64,000 nt of DNA, taken from Nageia nagi. Its lineage: Eukaryota; Pinophyta. The notes below the pieces were generated by a model. The model saw only the letters and a list, made by a program, of their open reading frames with translations, did no database searches and had not been told where the DNA came from. The first letter of the stretch is position 1. Each line of letters starts with the position of its first letter. Below are positions 35,410-46,988 of the stretch, piece by piece. The stretch is taken from the NCBI GenBank assembly GCA_050084985.1, contig JBITNC010000001.1:48112001-48176000 (forward strand). Reading direction: 5' to 3'. Position numbers and translations under genes: made by a program.

Positions 35410-37000
35410 ATCTCCAAAAGAATTGATGCTCGATATTATTATTTCTTCCAAATTTGCATCTTCATCATCATAAATTTCTTTGATTGAAGGAATTTTAGAG
35501 TCAATGGATATTGAATTTTGATTTTTTGTTTATTTTTATGTTTTAAGATAGATATTAAAACATGATCTCATATCTAAGTTACAACTACAATATTAATAAA
35601 ATGTATAAAAAAAATAAGATGTTAAGAGTGCTAATGCTTCATAAAGTACCTTGAATTGGATGAGGTGGGTCAAGGCATTGAGTTGGTTGATTTAGCTCTA
35701 ATGAGTGTTCTTGATTTCCAAAATATGAGTGGATGACTTGTTGGGTAACTTGGTTTATTTTTTGCATAGATTTATCTTTATTACTAGTATTGCTTGTTAA
35801 GGTAATCTAGATACATGCCAAACATGAATTCTAAAAAATTTCATATTGTGATCTTTCTAAATATTCTTAAATTAGAAGTAAAAAATAAGATTTTGAATCA
35901 AATAAATACTTGTTAATTATTTGTAACCAAATGAATAATCCTTATAACTAAATGAATCGATCTTCACTTTAATTAGATGAATTGATTAATCAACATGATG
36001 AATCATATGGTTTTATGCTTGACGAATCACTAAGAGAAGATACATTATCTAATTAATACAACACATTATCATTCTTTCAAGATTCAACTCAAATATTTTA
36101 ACAAAATGGATCATTGCAAGCTCAATTGTTCATTATGCATAATCATAAGAGTTATCTCTCATAAGGTTTTTGTTGTATTTTTAAAGAATATGTAATGTGT
36201 ACTATCTAATTGAATCATTGGATATATATACTAGGTAAATTGGTGGTGATTTGGTAGGTGATTTAATTTTTGTTTATAATTTCAAGGCTAAAGAGGGAAA
36301 ATCATATTTTGAAGTAGGAGCTATTTAATTTAAATTTCTTAAAATTCCTATAAATGAGTCAATTATGTGATCTTAAACAATTAAAAATAATTTCAAATTT
36401 GGGCTATTAAAGAGTAATGTCAATCCGTATGAATTTGAAAAGCTAAAGTTGAGAGTTTGAAATATTCACATATTTATAATGGATCTCCCCTATTAAATTC
36501 TTTAGTCCTTTATCATTTACCATGGTTAAACTAGTCTTATACAATTCCTTAATTGACCAAAGGCAATCACTATCTCCTTTTTGAAAATTTGAAACCGTAG
36601 TTAGGATTATTATGATGAATACATCTTGTATATTGCAAAAGCTTATCTATAATGATCAATATACCTAGATGTATTAAATGCTATCCACTAAAAGAATATA
36701 TTGTTTAGGTGGAACTAATATGAGTTCAAAACCTTTAAAAGAACTCCTTAGCGAATTTGTCCCCATTTCAAAACCATAAAGTCAAAATCCTCTATTTTCA
36801 TAATATTTTATAATTTAAAACTGACCCTATCGAACACACACAGTAACATAAAGTTGTTACTTATCAATCGGACACGCTACTCCCCTATAGTCTTTCCCAG
36901 CTACATTTCTTCAGTAATGGGGCCAATTCTGATTTTTTAAAATTTTATACTATCACTAGCCTAGACTCTTTATGTAGATAGTAGGATTCTGCAGATGGTT
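35410..37000. other. Intergenic DNA between hAT remnant and SWEET gene
   Basis: No gene seen. The last few hundred bases (36800-37017) would contain the SWEET 3' UTR and poly(A) region; no unambiguous signal assigned. Confidence 0.4.
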
Positions 37001-37017
37001 TTTTAAAAGTCCATCCA

Positions 37018-38319
37018 TCACATTGCTATCTCAGCAGTTGAAATCTCCTTTGGAATTGCTTTCTGCTTTGAATCTTTGTACATTGCATACAGTGTGAGTT
37101 GAACAATTGCTAGAAGGCAACCAACACCATTGGGCACCTGGAACCAAAAAAAAAAAGTTTGGAAATGGAGTCCCTTGCTAAAACAAATTATAAAAGCCAG
37201 TTAACTGCAGAAACTTGTAAATACTTACAGCAATGAAGATGTCCTTTGTAACCAGAGAGTATGAAGCCCACACAAGTGCATTAGCTAGGTTGAATACTGA
37301 GAGGAGTAAAGGCATGTACTCCACACTCTTTGTTCTAATAACCAATCGCTATAACGATGGGAAAAGTAAAATACAATCCTTCGTCAAGTGGATTACAAAA
37401 CATACAAGTTTAAAACATGGATGGATAGGAAAGTATAGAGGTTTATAGGAGAAAAGTGAGAGTGTGATTTGATGTAAATGCTTACCATGACAGACAATGG
37501 AGAAGCATACATTGCTGTGGACAGAAAGGCACCGGCAGTTCCTACCAGCAACTGTCTGGAAGTATAACTATGCAAAACTGTTATAGCAATCACCACCACT
37601 GCGACAAATCCAATGGCCATTGGAAGTAATAACTTCACTGTTTTCAACTGCAATATTTCATGGCAGCTTTGTTAAAACTGCATTCATAGTCATTCTCTCT
37701 CTTATCTCTCTCTCACACACATATCTATATCTATATCTATGAGTTCATTGATAAAAGAAGAGGGATAGGATTTTATGCTTGACCTTATTCATTTTGGAAG
37801 CAAATGTGAGAAAGGTGATGAGATAAAAGAGCTGCAGGGCAAAACCAGTCCCATTGATTGTGAGGATCATTGTGCCGTGAGCCTTCACAAATGGCAATCC
37901 ATAGAGCATCCAAAGGCCACAATTGAAGAGGGTGGACACATATGTGATGGCAGAATACTCCTTTGTGGATTTTAGTTTGATTATTGTCCAAATGGTTGGC
38001 CTGCAATAATAGACTTATAAGATACAACAAATAATGTGACGTTTCAATCATGTATTTATATCATGAATGCTTGCTATATTGGAAGAATATAAGCCACAAG
38101 AGTACATAGTTAGGATCTCAAGCTGTTTGCATGGCACTTACATTGGTGCAAAGAAGAGTGCCAATGATGTTCCATTCCCTGTATAGAACAACAAACGAAA
38201 CAGGATTACTTTACAAACTACGTATTAATCCATCTACAATATGTAGACATGTAATGTGATATACAGTGTATATCTGCCATACCCATGATACCCAAAACAA
38301 GTGTAAGAGGAATCTTCAT
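37018..38319 (-). CDS. SWEET-family sugar transporter (MtN3/saliva), complete six-exon gene
   Basis: Exons on the minus strand: 38319-38283, 38178-38142, 38000-37784, 37647-37486, 37348-37229, 37137-37018. Coding length is 693 bases (230 residues plus TGA). Every intron has GT/AG ends and all phases join without a break. SWEETs are membrane uniporters for sucrose or hexoses, with two three-helix MtN3 repeats and a linker helix. Here repeat 1 spans about residues 7-92 and repeat 2 about 129-213. Visible landmarks: FFAPMPT (prolines of TM1), [23 protein letters not shown] (the pocket Asn of repeat 1), [18 protein letters not shown], and VPNGVG (the pocket Asn of repeat 2). The C-terminal tail is short (about 18 residues). 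The 37-base second exon is usual for the family. The pattern looks closest to clades I/II, but clade, substrate and membrane cannot be settled by eye. Introns are only 91-141 bases. Confidence 0.95.
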
Positions 38320-38379
38320 TCTGAAGTAGCTAGCTATGGATAAAGTTAGGTTACAGTAGAAATAAGAATGCAGTTATAG

Positions 38380-38392
38380 ATGTATATATAGT
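38380..38392 (-). promoter_or_regulatory. Possible TATA box of the SWEET gene
   Basis: TATATATAC-type sequence on the minus strand about 65 bases upstream of the start codon. In such an AT-rich region this can occur by chance. Confidence 0.3.
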
Positions 38393-38399
38393 ATGTTTT

Positions 38400-41300
38400 A
38401 CATAGGGATACAATTACAGCTGAGCAATTGTTGTGGTGGCTGTTTTGGTTTGCTTTTACATAACATATCTGGAAGTCTATGTCCTCAAGAGTTTGGAGGC
38501 CCACTTCACACTTATTTCTTTTGCTTCTTCCATTAAAGCTTACAAATGTCATGCATAGAAAAAGTAGAAATATTGATTAGAATAATATAATTTTTAATAA
38601 CCTTGATATCCATCCACCACCTTTCATGGCGATTACGTTGTACTGTACTTGATTATCTTGATTAGAACTTGATGTTTGACATGTAAGTGATGTGAAATAA
38701 TATAAGTTGTATTAAAGGCTAAACGACATATAATAACCTTAAGGAAGCTTCCCTTTCAGCATCCCTGAAAGAAAGGTGGCCAACAATTTTGAAGATGATG
38801 CTTTGGCCTTACATCAGAGTCTATATCCGGCGTAGGCAAGTTATTTCTTAAATACTAGGGTTTGTTACCCTTCTTGTCAACCATCTTTTGTCTCAACAAA
38901 CTAACCAATGTGTAATCATTCATCCATTTACATGGATATGTGCCTTTTAGTAAGTTTGTTGAGGAGATTGATGTTCTGTCTCTAAGATGGTGTTTTTTAA
39001 TTGTTAAATTATTCATAAATTATATTAATAAAAAAATCAATTATTTTCATATCAAAAGTTTATAAATAAGTAAATTATAAATTGAATATTAAAATTTTAT
39101 ATTTCAAAATAAAGATTACATATAAATAATAGAATACATAGTAAAAGTAATATTGATGATAATAAGAGGATTGTCTTAATATTATGAGAAAAAAAAAATC
39201 TTTTTTATTACAAGTGTACAATCTTTCATTATATATTGTAGAAAAATGGTATTTTCTTCTTGTAGATACATATTCTCATATGGTGTAAAAAAAATAATAT
39301 CTAAATGGTTAATTAGCTCCTTCAAATGATCTACTTTTGTAGTCTTTATACTTACATTAGAGTTTGTACAAGTACCTTTACAATGTCGTAATTCTATTAG
39401 ATGGTGTGAAATAATTATTACACTTTGTTAGAGAGCACTCCAACCATGAAATAGTTTTTAGCCTTTGGATTTAATTTTAATTTTTAATTTTTAATTTTTT
39501 GTTTTGTTTTACATAACCACGTGTGTTGTCATTATACTAATGTTGCATATTATCATACCATATATTTTAACTAATCATTTAATTGATAAATAAGACATCT
39601 TATGGTATATAATATTTTTTATTTGATTGAATACAACAATTTCCATTTGAATTTTAATATTACTTATCTAGATGTCATTTTATTTTCTAATGATATATCT
39701 AAAGTAATGTAATTCAGCATTTATCTTATTATTACTTTAACTTTTATTTGATTGAATGCAATATTCTTTCTTGTGAAGAATATAAAAAATATTTTATTAG
39801 ATTACAATTCCTATAGATGCAAACACATAATTAATGTCTTAAGATTACAAGAAGATTATACTTAAAATAAATATTTATTTTCACAATCATGTTTGCCAAT
39901 TTAGAATTATTATGTCTATAAAATATTTTTACTAATACTATATACTTATATTTTACTATTATAACTATTAACTTATAACTTAACAATAATCATTATTATT
40001 TAATACTTTTGAAAGTAAAACATTATTGATATGTGCATAAGGATATAAATTTTTATTTTCTTTTCAAAATATCTATACAAATCAAGATAATTTTGCATAA
40101 TTAATTTTGGATTATTATTATTATTATTATTATTTTAGTTTTTTAAAATTATTATTATTTATTTTATTATTATGTAAATTTTTAAGATTATACATAAAAA
40201 GAATTTATAGGATCTTCAATAATTGATAAATAATTTATATTCATTTGTTTTTAGAGATTACATATAAGTATTTATTTTTTAGATCATACATAAATGCATA
40301 GTTAAATATTTATGAAATGAAAGTTTATTATAATAGTATGAATCTCAACTATTACATTAGCATATGAAATTTTCATGTATTCACTTTGATAATATGGTAT
40401 TTGCATGTTATTTTACTCTAGTAATTTGTAATCATATTACTAGAAAATATAATAATAAAATAAATTATCCATATATGATATATCCTCTTAATAATGGATA
40501 AGGAGAATTCATATAATATGGTAGTAGATAGAAATTATATTATAACTATTGAAATATATTAAAAACCATAAATATGTTGCATCATCTTTTTTATGTCTAT
40601 AAAATATGATGGATTACTCCCTCAATCATTATGAGTTGGAAAATTTAGAGGATTGTGGGCACATTTCTTCAAGTATAATTGATATGGGAAAGAAAAATGT
40701 ATAAAATTCATACTAACTTTATCAAACTAATTATAAAACTAAAACATGCATTACAAAATAATCATAAAGTACTATATTAAGTAATTATAATTATCTAGGT
40801 AATTAAAATTTCTAATTTATATTTGTCATTATAAAAGATTTGGATTTTTTAGTGTATATAATCATTAATACTTTTTAGAATGCTTTGATGATTATTTTGT
40901 AATTAGAATAGAATAACCTACAATAATATTTAAATATAAACTAATGAATTTTAGAATTCATATAATCTCTTAATACAATTCTTAATAAACAAAAGTTTTT
41001 AATGAAGACATTCAAATATTTTAGTTTTACTTATCCATGACATTCATAATACATAATTTAACTCCTTTGATAGAAAGAGATGAAGTTCTCAAAAGATATT
41101 TATTTTCATAATGTGTATGTACAAAGTGAAAAAATTACATTTGATAAATTACTTCTCTTGATAATAAATTTTTATATTTAATAAGTTTAAACTCCATATC
41201 TATATTTATTAATATGGTTGGTAATATATTTTGAAGTATAATTAAGATATAAAAATATAATGTATGATGATAATGTTACTTATCTAGTATAGAAGATATA

Positions 41301-42360
41301 TTATTATTAAAAATAAATTTTACAATATAATAGTATAATAAACAAGATGATTAATATGACCATATAAAAATAGGATGACTAGGATTAATTTATTAAAATA
41401 TATTCTTGAATATTTCCATATTGTAGCATATCATCCATTATTCATTTACACTCTTGAATAGCATTGTATGGAGGGCTATTAGCAATTAAAGAATGTCAAC
41501 CTTGTTATTATGTGAGATATGTGAAATAAATATCAATTCTTTGCTGAAAATATCAATTTGAGGAGGTAGTAACTATGCTAATTATATGAGATTTCTTAGT
41601 TGTCATCATTTTCCCATGATATAAGTAGTGAGATATGCATAAAGAAAAATAAAAATACTACTTGTAATCAACCATCAAATGTTATAATATAGAAATATTA
41701 TATTATTAATATGATAATGTATTATTAGATTTTTATAAAAAAAAAATATTTATATAGTTAGTTAACTATAATTTTCATATTAACTATCTCAAACTAAATA
41801 TAGATATTATTAAATATACATATTACAATATGATTACACATAAATACTAAACATACAATGGATAAATTAGTTCTTTTTAAAATCTATATTACCATTTTGA
41901 TAAAAATAGCACGTATGTAGATGATTAATTATTCTCTAAGGAGAAACTCAATATAAGATTAAAACATAATTCATTTCCTACACATGCTCCTTATCTATTT
42001 GAGGTGCTATATTATACCTTTATATACCTTTGAATCTAGGATAGCCTACAACACCTTGAATTAACCAAAAAAACTTACTTATATGTTATCTATTAACAGA
42101 GTGGAACATGGAACTCGCAACATTCTCTATCCTCAAAACAATATGAATGATTCTAAGTTACCATGTATAATGAAGCATTGATGCTTATCCTCCATATATT
42201 TATATAAAATTTTGCTCACAATTTTGTTGACATTAAATCATATATAAAAATTTATAAACATAATTAAAAAGATGTATAATATTTTATTTTTAATATTTAT
42301 TTAAATTATTAGAATTAAAAAATTATATATTATAATACAATGAAGGTTTTATTTCTATAT
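38400..42360. other. Very AT-rich intergenic region
   Basis: No gene, LTR or conserved domain recognised. From about 39000 the DNA is dominated by A/T runs, including a short (ATT)n tract at about 40110-40133. All long frames are absent. Nothing suggests an organelle insertion by gene content. Confidence 0.5.
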
Positions 42361-42672
42361 TATGAAAGGAATGTATGGTATTTATTATATAAATATATTA
42401 ATAAATGAAATCAAGCCAATTAACATAATACATTATGAAAAAATGAGATACAAAAATAATTTTTGTATTTCATCCATCTACAAAGTTTCATGGTTTGGGT
42501 AAGAATATTTGGGGGTAACTTATAGTATAAGATGCAATGTAATGCGAATTTTGTTAAAGTTATTATATTATAAACTCAATATGAGCTTAAATGGGGTGGC
42601 ACCATTGAAGAAACCGTTGGGCAGCTACAAATTATTTTTGCACACCTACATTGAACAAAAGGTTGCATGATG

Positions 42673-42724
42673 ATTGCACATGTAGGAGTATAGAAGAAGA
42701 GGAAAGAGGAGATATGATTTAAAT
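42673..42724 (+). promoter_or_regulatory. Putative snRNA promoter of U1 copy 1
   Basis: A TTTAAAT box at 42718-42724 lies 32-26 bases before the RNA start, the place of the plant snRNA TATA box. ATTGCACATGT at 42673-42683 (about -77 to -67) is a weak match to the upstream sequence element RTCCCACATCG. The same arrangement is repeated in copy 2. Confidence 0.45.
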
Positions 42725-42749
42725 GGGAGGGGAGGAGAAGCATGTAAGC

Positions 42750-42888
42750 ATACTTACCTGGGTGGGGTCAATGGGTGATAGACCAATGGTCTAGGGAGGG
42801 CACTTCCATTGCACTTGGGAAGGGGGATCTTCCTAGCATATCCCAATGCGAAGGATGCATGTCATAATTTGTGGAAGAGGGGGCTCAT
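42750..42888 (+). ncRNA. U1: U1 snRNA copy 1, truncated in the 3' stem-loop
   Basis: Begins ATACTTACCTG, the U1 5' end that pairs with 5' splice sites. It includes TCCATTGCACTTGGGA (stem-loop II, the U1A-binding loop form seen in plants) and the Sm site AATTTGTGG at 42866-42874. The sequence stops inside stem-loop IV at GGGGGCTCAT, where the second duplication unit begins, so the closing strand of the final stem is missing. Likely a pseudogene by truncation. Confidence 0.88.
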
Positions 42889-43237
42889 TATGAAAGGAAT
42901 GTATGGTATTTATTATTTAAATATATTAATAAATGAAATCAAGCCAATTAACATAATACATTATGAAAAAATGAGATACAAAAATGATTTTTGTCTTAAA
43001 AATGAGATACAAAAATGATTTTTGTCTTTCATCCATCTACAAAGTTTCATGGTTTGGGTAAGAATATTTGGGGGTAACTTATAGTATAAGATGCAATGCA
43101 ATGTGAATTTTGTTAAAGCTATTAAATTATAAACTCAATATGAGCTTAAATGGGGTGGCACCATTGAAGAATCCGTTGGGCAGCTACAAATTATTTTTGC
43201 ACACCTACATTGAACAAAAGGTTGCATGATGATTGCA

Positions 43238-43284
43238 CATGTAGGAGTATAGAAGAAGAGGAAAAGAGGAGATATGATTTAAAT
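43238..43284 (+). promoter_or_regulatory. Putative snRNA promoter of U1 copy 2
   Basis: TTTAAAT at 43278-43284 sits at -32 to -26. The upstream GCACATGTAGG segment matches copy 1. Spacing fits a plant Pol II snRNA promoter, but the upstream element is degenerate. Confidence 0.45.
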
Positions 43285-43309
43285 GGGAGGGAAGGAGAAG
43301 CATGTAAGC

Positions 43310-43464
43310 ATACTTACCTGGGTGGGGTCAATGGGTGATAGACCAATGGTCTAGGGAGGGCACTTCCATTGCACTTGGGAAGGGGGATCTTCCTAGCATA
43401 TCCCAATGCGAAGGATGCATGTCATAATTTGTGGAAGAGGGGGCTCATGTCCGTACAGCCTCCA
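43310..43464 (+). ncRNA. U1: U1 snRNA copy 2, full length
   Basis: About 155 bases, close to the 156-165 usual in plants. The 5' end ATACTTACCTG, the stem-loop II loop CATTGCACTTGG, and the Sm site AATTTGTGG (43426-43434) are all present. Stem-loop IV is complete: GGGGGCT pairs with AGCCTCC around an 11-base loop. Stem-loop I is unusual: the loop expected near GATCATGAAGG, which binds U1-70K, reads GATAGACCAATGG. It may be a divergent functional variant or an early pseudogene. U1 acts in the nucleus in 5' splice-site recognition. Confidence 0.9.
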
Positions 43465-44600
43465 CCAAACCCAAATCCAAAACCATCAACATTATGGGTC
43501 TTCCATTTGCTTCTTACCTATTATAAAGATTGTTACAACCCATCAGTATCATTTATTTTAGGGCCACATAAGTAATACTTCAATGTCTAGTTTGGAAATG
43601 GAATTATTTCATGTCAATAAATATTGTATTCTTCTTGGTAAGTAGATGATGTATATTCCTAGGTGATTAATCTTATGCTTGAGATGAGTAGCTACTTTAG
43701 TGTGGCCATATATCTTCAACCCTCTTTTCTCTACCTTATAGAGTTTTTCTTCCTAAAATAAAATGACCAACATTCTATAGATGTAACTCCCTAACTAAAA
43801 TATGATGGAACCACTAGCTGGATCAAAGTAGGAGTAGAGAACTTGCCAATGCTAGAAATACCGACCTTAAATTTTCAAATAATAAGAGAGATAAGGAAAA
43901 TATTGGTTTGTAATTATTTCATATGTTCTCATAAACCTTCTTAAATCTCGATACCATAGTCTCTCCTCTTGCTCTTCTTTCCATGATGTATTCATATTTT
44001 CCTTTAGCTCGCTACTAGTTACTTGCCCACAAGTTTCTTACGAGTTGTAGACATAGTAATTTTATGCTAAAAAGAAATGGTTGTTCTTTTATCACACAAA
44101 ATTAAAGTATGTAGGTGTTTACTTCAAAAACACTTGCATGCATTGGATTATATTTTCCATGTTTTTTATTCAATAAAAATTTTTAAGTAAGATTTCTTCA
44201 ATATAATTTTGTATTACTTGTCTCTTGCTTTTTATTTTTAATATGTGATTTTTTTTGTATGTGCATAAGTTGTTAAATTAATTTTAGTATGCTAATGTTT
44301 GATTTTCTATATACAAGGTATACATTTAGGCTTCCTTTGTATATGTGTAAGCAATCTTTTGGAATACAAATTAGTTATATTTGATAATGATAGTTGGTTA
44401 CTCACTTGGGAGAGTTATATTTACACCATAGGTATCCTCTTTAGAGAGGGAGAATGCACAATGTTTAATCGATGATTTTCAATCACTTATGGACCATGAT
44501 TGAAGATGGAAATTCTTTGGGATGCTAATTTATTACACCATGTGTCTATTAGCATTATGTGGGGGCTAAGGATGAATACTCTACTAGTAACATGGAAAGT
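43465..44600. other. No recognised gene
   Basis: AT-rich DNA after the U1 genes. No canonical plant snRNA 3' box was recognised immediately downstream. Confidence 0.4.
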
Positions 44601-44619
44601 TGGCATTACGCTTGGGTTA

Positions 44620-44935
44620 TTAGAGAATCTCTTGAATCTTTCCACCTTTTTTGGCACCATCAAAGCCCACTCTAAAGGATCTTTAAAAGTGGATTAGATG
44701 TTGTAATGGTGAATACATTGGTATATGTGTACACAAAATATGAAACATAGAGAATGCATGCAAGCTATTTGATGAGATACATGTGATATTTATAGCCTAA
44801 TGATGCATAGCAATACTAAAATATGGATAACATAAGAGACTTTTAGGTAGGTACAATTGTCAGGATTAAAGCCCAACCCTATAACCTTTATTGTATCCTT
44901 CCAATGTGTGCCATGATGGGAATTCTAAAATAAGT
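44620..44935 (+). pseudogene. PPR (pentatricopeptide repeat) protein fragment
   Basis: Plus-strand pieces in shifting frames read GLDVVMVNTLVYVYTKY (44691-44741), ACKLFDEI (about 44757-44780) and QVQLSGLKPNPITFIV (44855-44900). These are the standard plant PPR phrases: VxNALVDMYxKCG, A..LFDEM and M..AGLKPNxITF. Upstream AHSK and IKSG-like wording fits the preceding repeat. Frameshifts and stops make it a pseudogene, probably of the PLS subclass that serves organelle RNA processing. Confidence 0.65.
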
Positions 44936-45338
44936 TGTATACATCCCTCAAAGAGTGGTTGTAAATAGATGTGTAAATAGCATAGCATGTTTATGTGTTC
45001 TACTTACAAATAGCCAAGTAGGACTAGTATATGGGGGATGTAGCAACTCTTATTACAATTATTGCTAGGAAGATCATTATACATGTATTGTTGATTACGT
45101 TTTTCTATGCAAGCACACCAAATTGGGTGCACAATGATGTTGCTTGGTACATGTACACCACTTATGAATGTAAGAGTGAGGTTTACATGGTAACCATTAT
45201 TTTTGTTGTAGACTAAATATACTCCATCATATGTTCTCCTTTTAAATATTTCTTTTAAATTGGGTAGCAAGGATGATGTTCTAAGTAAGGAAATTAATGA
45301 AATATAGAGGAAACAAGAAGACTCTTGGATATATTTAG
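44936..45338. other. Short stretch left of element D, no recognised gene
   Basis: Small open frames on both strands (45004-45270 minus, 45031-45216 plus) overlap each other and show no family pattern. Ends at TTTAG, the target duplication of the next element. Confidence 0.4.
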
Positions 45339-45469
45339 TGTATATTCATACATAATAATTTCTTTATTAAAGCCCCGATGTACTTTACTTGCAATCATGA
45401 GTTCATTTTAAGATCCCCAGGAGTTTTTCTGGAGCAAACAAAAGAGGCCGGAGTCAGTAGATAAAGCAT

Positions 45470-46040
45470 TCTGGAATGAAATGATGACATCACAGAAGAA
45501 AGGATAAAGCTCAGTTGTGGAAAAGCCCGAGTTCCAGAGGAGGTGAGGTCAACAAGAGATAATTGAAGAAGCCAGAGCTCGTAAATTAAGTGTTCCAGAA
45601 GTAAAGCATTCCAGAATAAAATGATGACATCACGGAGGATAAGACAGTCACATTTTGGTAAAGACCAGGTTCTGAAGATGATGAGGTCATCAAGGGGAAT
45701 TGAGAAGCCGGGGTCAGTAGATAAAACATTCCAGAAGAGATGACATCAACGATTTCAGGCCTTAACCCAAAATCGGATCCCGAAAGTGATGAGGTCAGCA
45801 AGGAGCGATCAAATAGCCAAAGCCAGTGAGTAAAACATTTCAGAGGTAAGAGATGACATCACAGAGAGAATGATGTTCACATTTTTGAATGAAACCGGGT
45901 CCTGGAAGTGATGAGGTCAGCGAGGAGTGATCGAATAGCCGAAGCTGGTGAGTAGAGCATTCTGAAATGTAGAGATGAGGTCAGTAAAGGGGGATCGAAT
46001 AGCCAGAGCCAGTAAATAGAATATCATAGAAGAGATGATG
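45470..46040 (+). repeat. Imperfect tandem repeats with TGACATCA / TGAGGTCA motifs in the 5' LTR U3
   Basis: About five diverged units of roughly 110-130 bp share the order CATTCCAGAA-like, ATGATGACATCA, and GTGATGAGGTCA(G/T)CAAGG. Exact TGACATCA occurs at 45485, 45625, 45741 and 45854. TGAGGTCA variants lie between. TGACATCA resembles bZIP (TGA/ATF-type) binding sites; a promoter role is inference. Confidence 0.75.
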
Positions 46041-46560
46041 CAAGCAAGAGGTCAGATCATAGTTGTCAAGAAGCCGTATCTTCTGCAATCTACCCAATTT
46101 TTGTAATATTCTACCAAGTGGCATATGTAGGTAGTATCAGTTAAAAGAAGGCTAGAATCTTGAAGCTATTTTTGTAAACATTTCTATTCTGCAATTCTTG
46201 TAACTATTGTTATTGCAGTATAAGTATATGAAAATAAAGTGAAAGAAGGGTCAGAAGCCTAGTATTGCTCTTTACATTTATTCTCGAAGACCTATAGTTT
46301 TTATCAGTAATATGATACCATCTTGACCTTTCTTGTCTAGCACTCATAATTGTCATTCTTAATTTGGTTACATCATGGTAGCTTGGCTTGTTTCCTGAAT
46401 GATAATTGCGAGTTGCTAGTATAACTATGTCTGCTACATGGTAGAGTAAAGCTGGGAAACTATTAGAGAGTGAGAGCTTGTACTGTAGATTATACACTAG
46501 ATTCAGACCAAGGTTTCACACACTGTGAAAGCCCGTGCTGAACTAGTGATCCACCTTTGC

Positions 46561-46718
46561 TTTCTCTCTTGTTACCCTAAGCCTTTTTGCTTAAATTCCT
46601 CGCACTCTACTCCTTTTTATTTCCTTTCCTGTTACTTTACTTTCTCTCTTATTACCCTAACCCTTTTGCTTAAATTCCTCGCACCCTACTCCTTTTTATT
46701 CCCTTTCCTGTTACTTTT
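46561..46718 (+). repeat. 80-bp tandem duplication in the 5' LTR
   Basis: TTTCTCTCTTGTTACCCTAA at 46561 recurs at 46641 with the same following pyrimidine-rich sequence. The same pair is in the 3' LTR near 49855-50012. The 86-codon open frame here is a by-product. Confidence 0.85.
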
Positions 46719-46848
46719 TCTACACCTAATAGATAAGGAACTGGCCTTCTCCGGAGATCAGACTATCACTATAGTCTATTCTTGATTTACTTTGGTTAAG
46801 ATTGTTCACGGTGCATATATTACACAATCCTAATCAACAGTATTTCTT

Positions 46849-46868
46849 TTTGGCATGCCTGGTGGGAC
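46849..46868 (+). other. Probable primer binding site of element D
   Basis: TGGCATGCCTGGTGGGAC, starting about ten bases after the 5' LTR, has the TGG start and G-rich end of a tRNA-complementary site. The tRNA was not identified. Confidence 0.5.
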
Positions 46869-46988
46869 ACGAAGAAACTTATTGGTGACTCTACTGAAGC
46901 ACTATCTATGGTATGTATTAAAGCAAATTATTTGTAAATATCATATGTGCTTTTGAACCTTTCATTTTTCTTTTACAACCTGGAGTTT

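Larger units (their letters stand above)
42361..43448 (+). repeat. Recent tandem duplication (528 bp and 560 bp units) carrying U1 snRNA genes
   Basis: 42361-42888 and 42889-43448 are near identical, both running from TATGAAAGGAATGTATGG to GGGGGCTCAT. The second unit is longer because of an internal 31-base duplication (AAAAATGAGATACAAAAATG-type, about 42967-43028). The high identity contrasts with the heavily diverged elements around it, so the duplication is young. Each unit includes an upstream promoter region and a U1 gene. Confidence 0.92.
45339..46839 (+). repeat. 5' LTR of element D
   Basis: 1501 bp, TG...CA ends, preceded by TTTAG. It contains the TGACATCA array and an 80-bp tandem duplication annotated separately. 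A TATA-like TATAAGTATATG lies near 46219-46230. Confidence 0.93.

Noticed and set aside
37775-37975. Plus-strand 66-codon frame and minus-strand shifted frame over SWEET exon 3
   Set aside because: Shadows of the real exon on the minus strand.
38346-38552. 68-codon minus-strand frame upstream of the SWEET start
   Set aside because: Not in frame with exon 1, no transporter motif; more likely promoter or 5' flank.
39000-42300. Possible organelle DNA insertion because of extreme AT content
   Set aside because: No chloroplast or mitochondrial gene, tRNA or rRNA could be recognised.
42809-43575. Open frames beginning MHLGRGIFLAYPNAKDACHN in both duplicated units
   Set aside because: They overlie the U1 snRNA sequence; their identity reflects RNA gene duplication, not a protein.
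45004-45270. 88-codon minus-strand frame as a possible gene
   Set aside because: Overlaps an equally open plus-strand frame, no family pattern, lies in decayed intergenic DNA.
46525-46785. 86-codon open frame, repeated at 49819-50079
   Set aside because: Lies in the LTRs of element D over a pyrimidine-rich tandem duplication; no protein family pattern.
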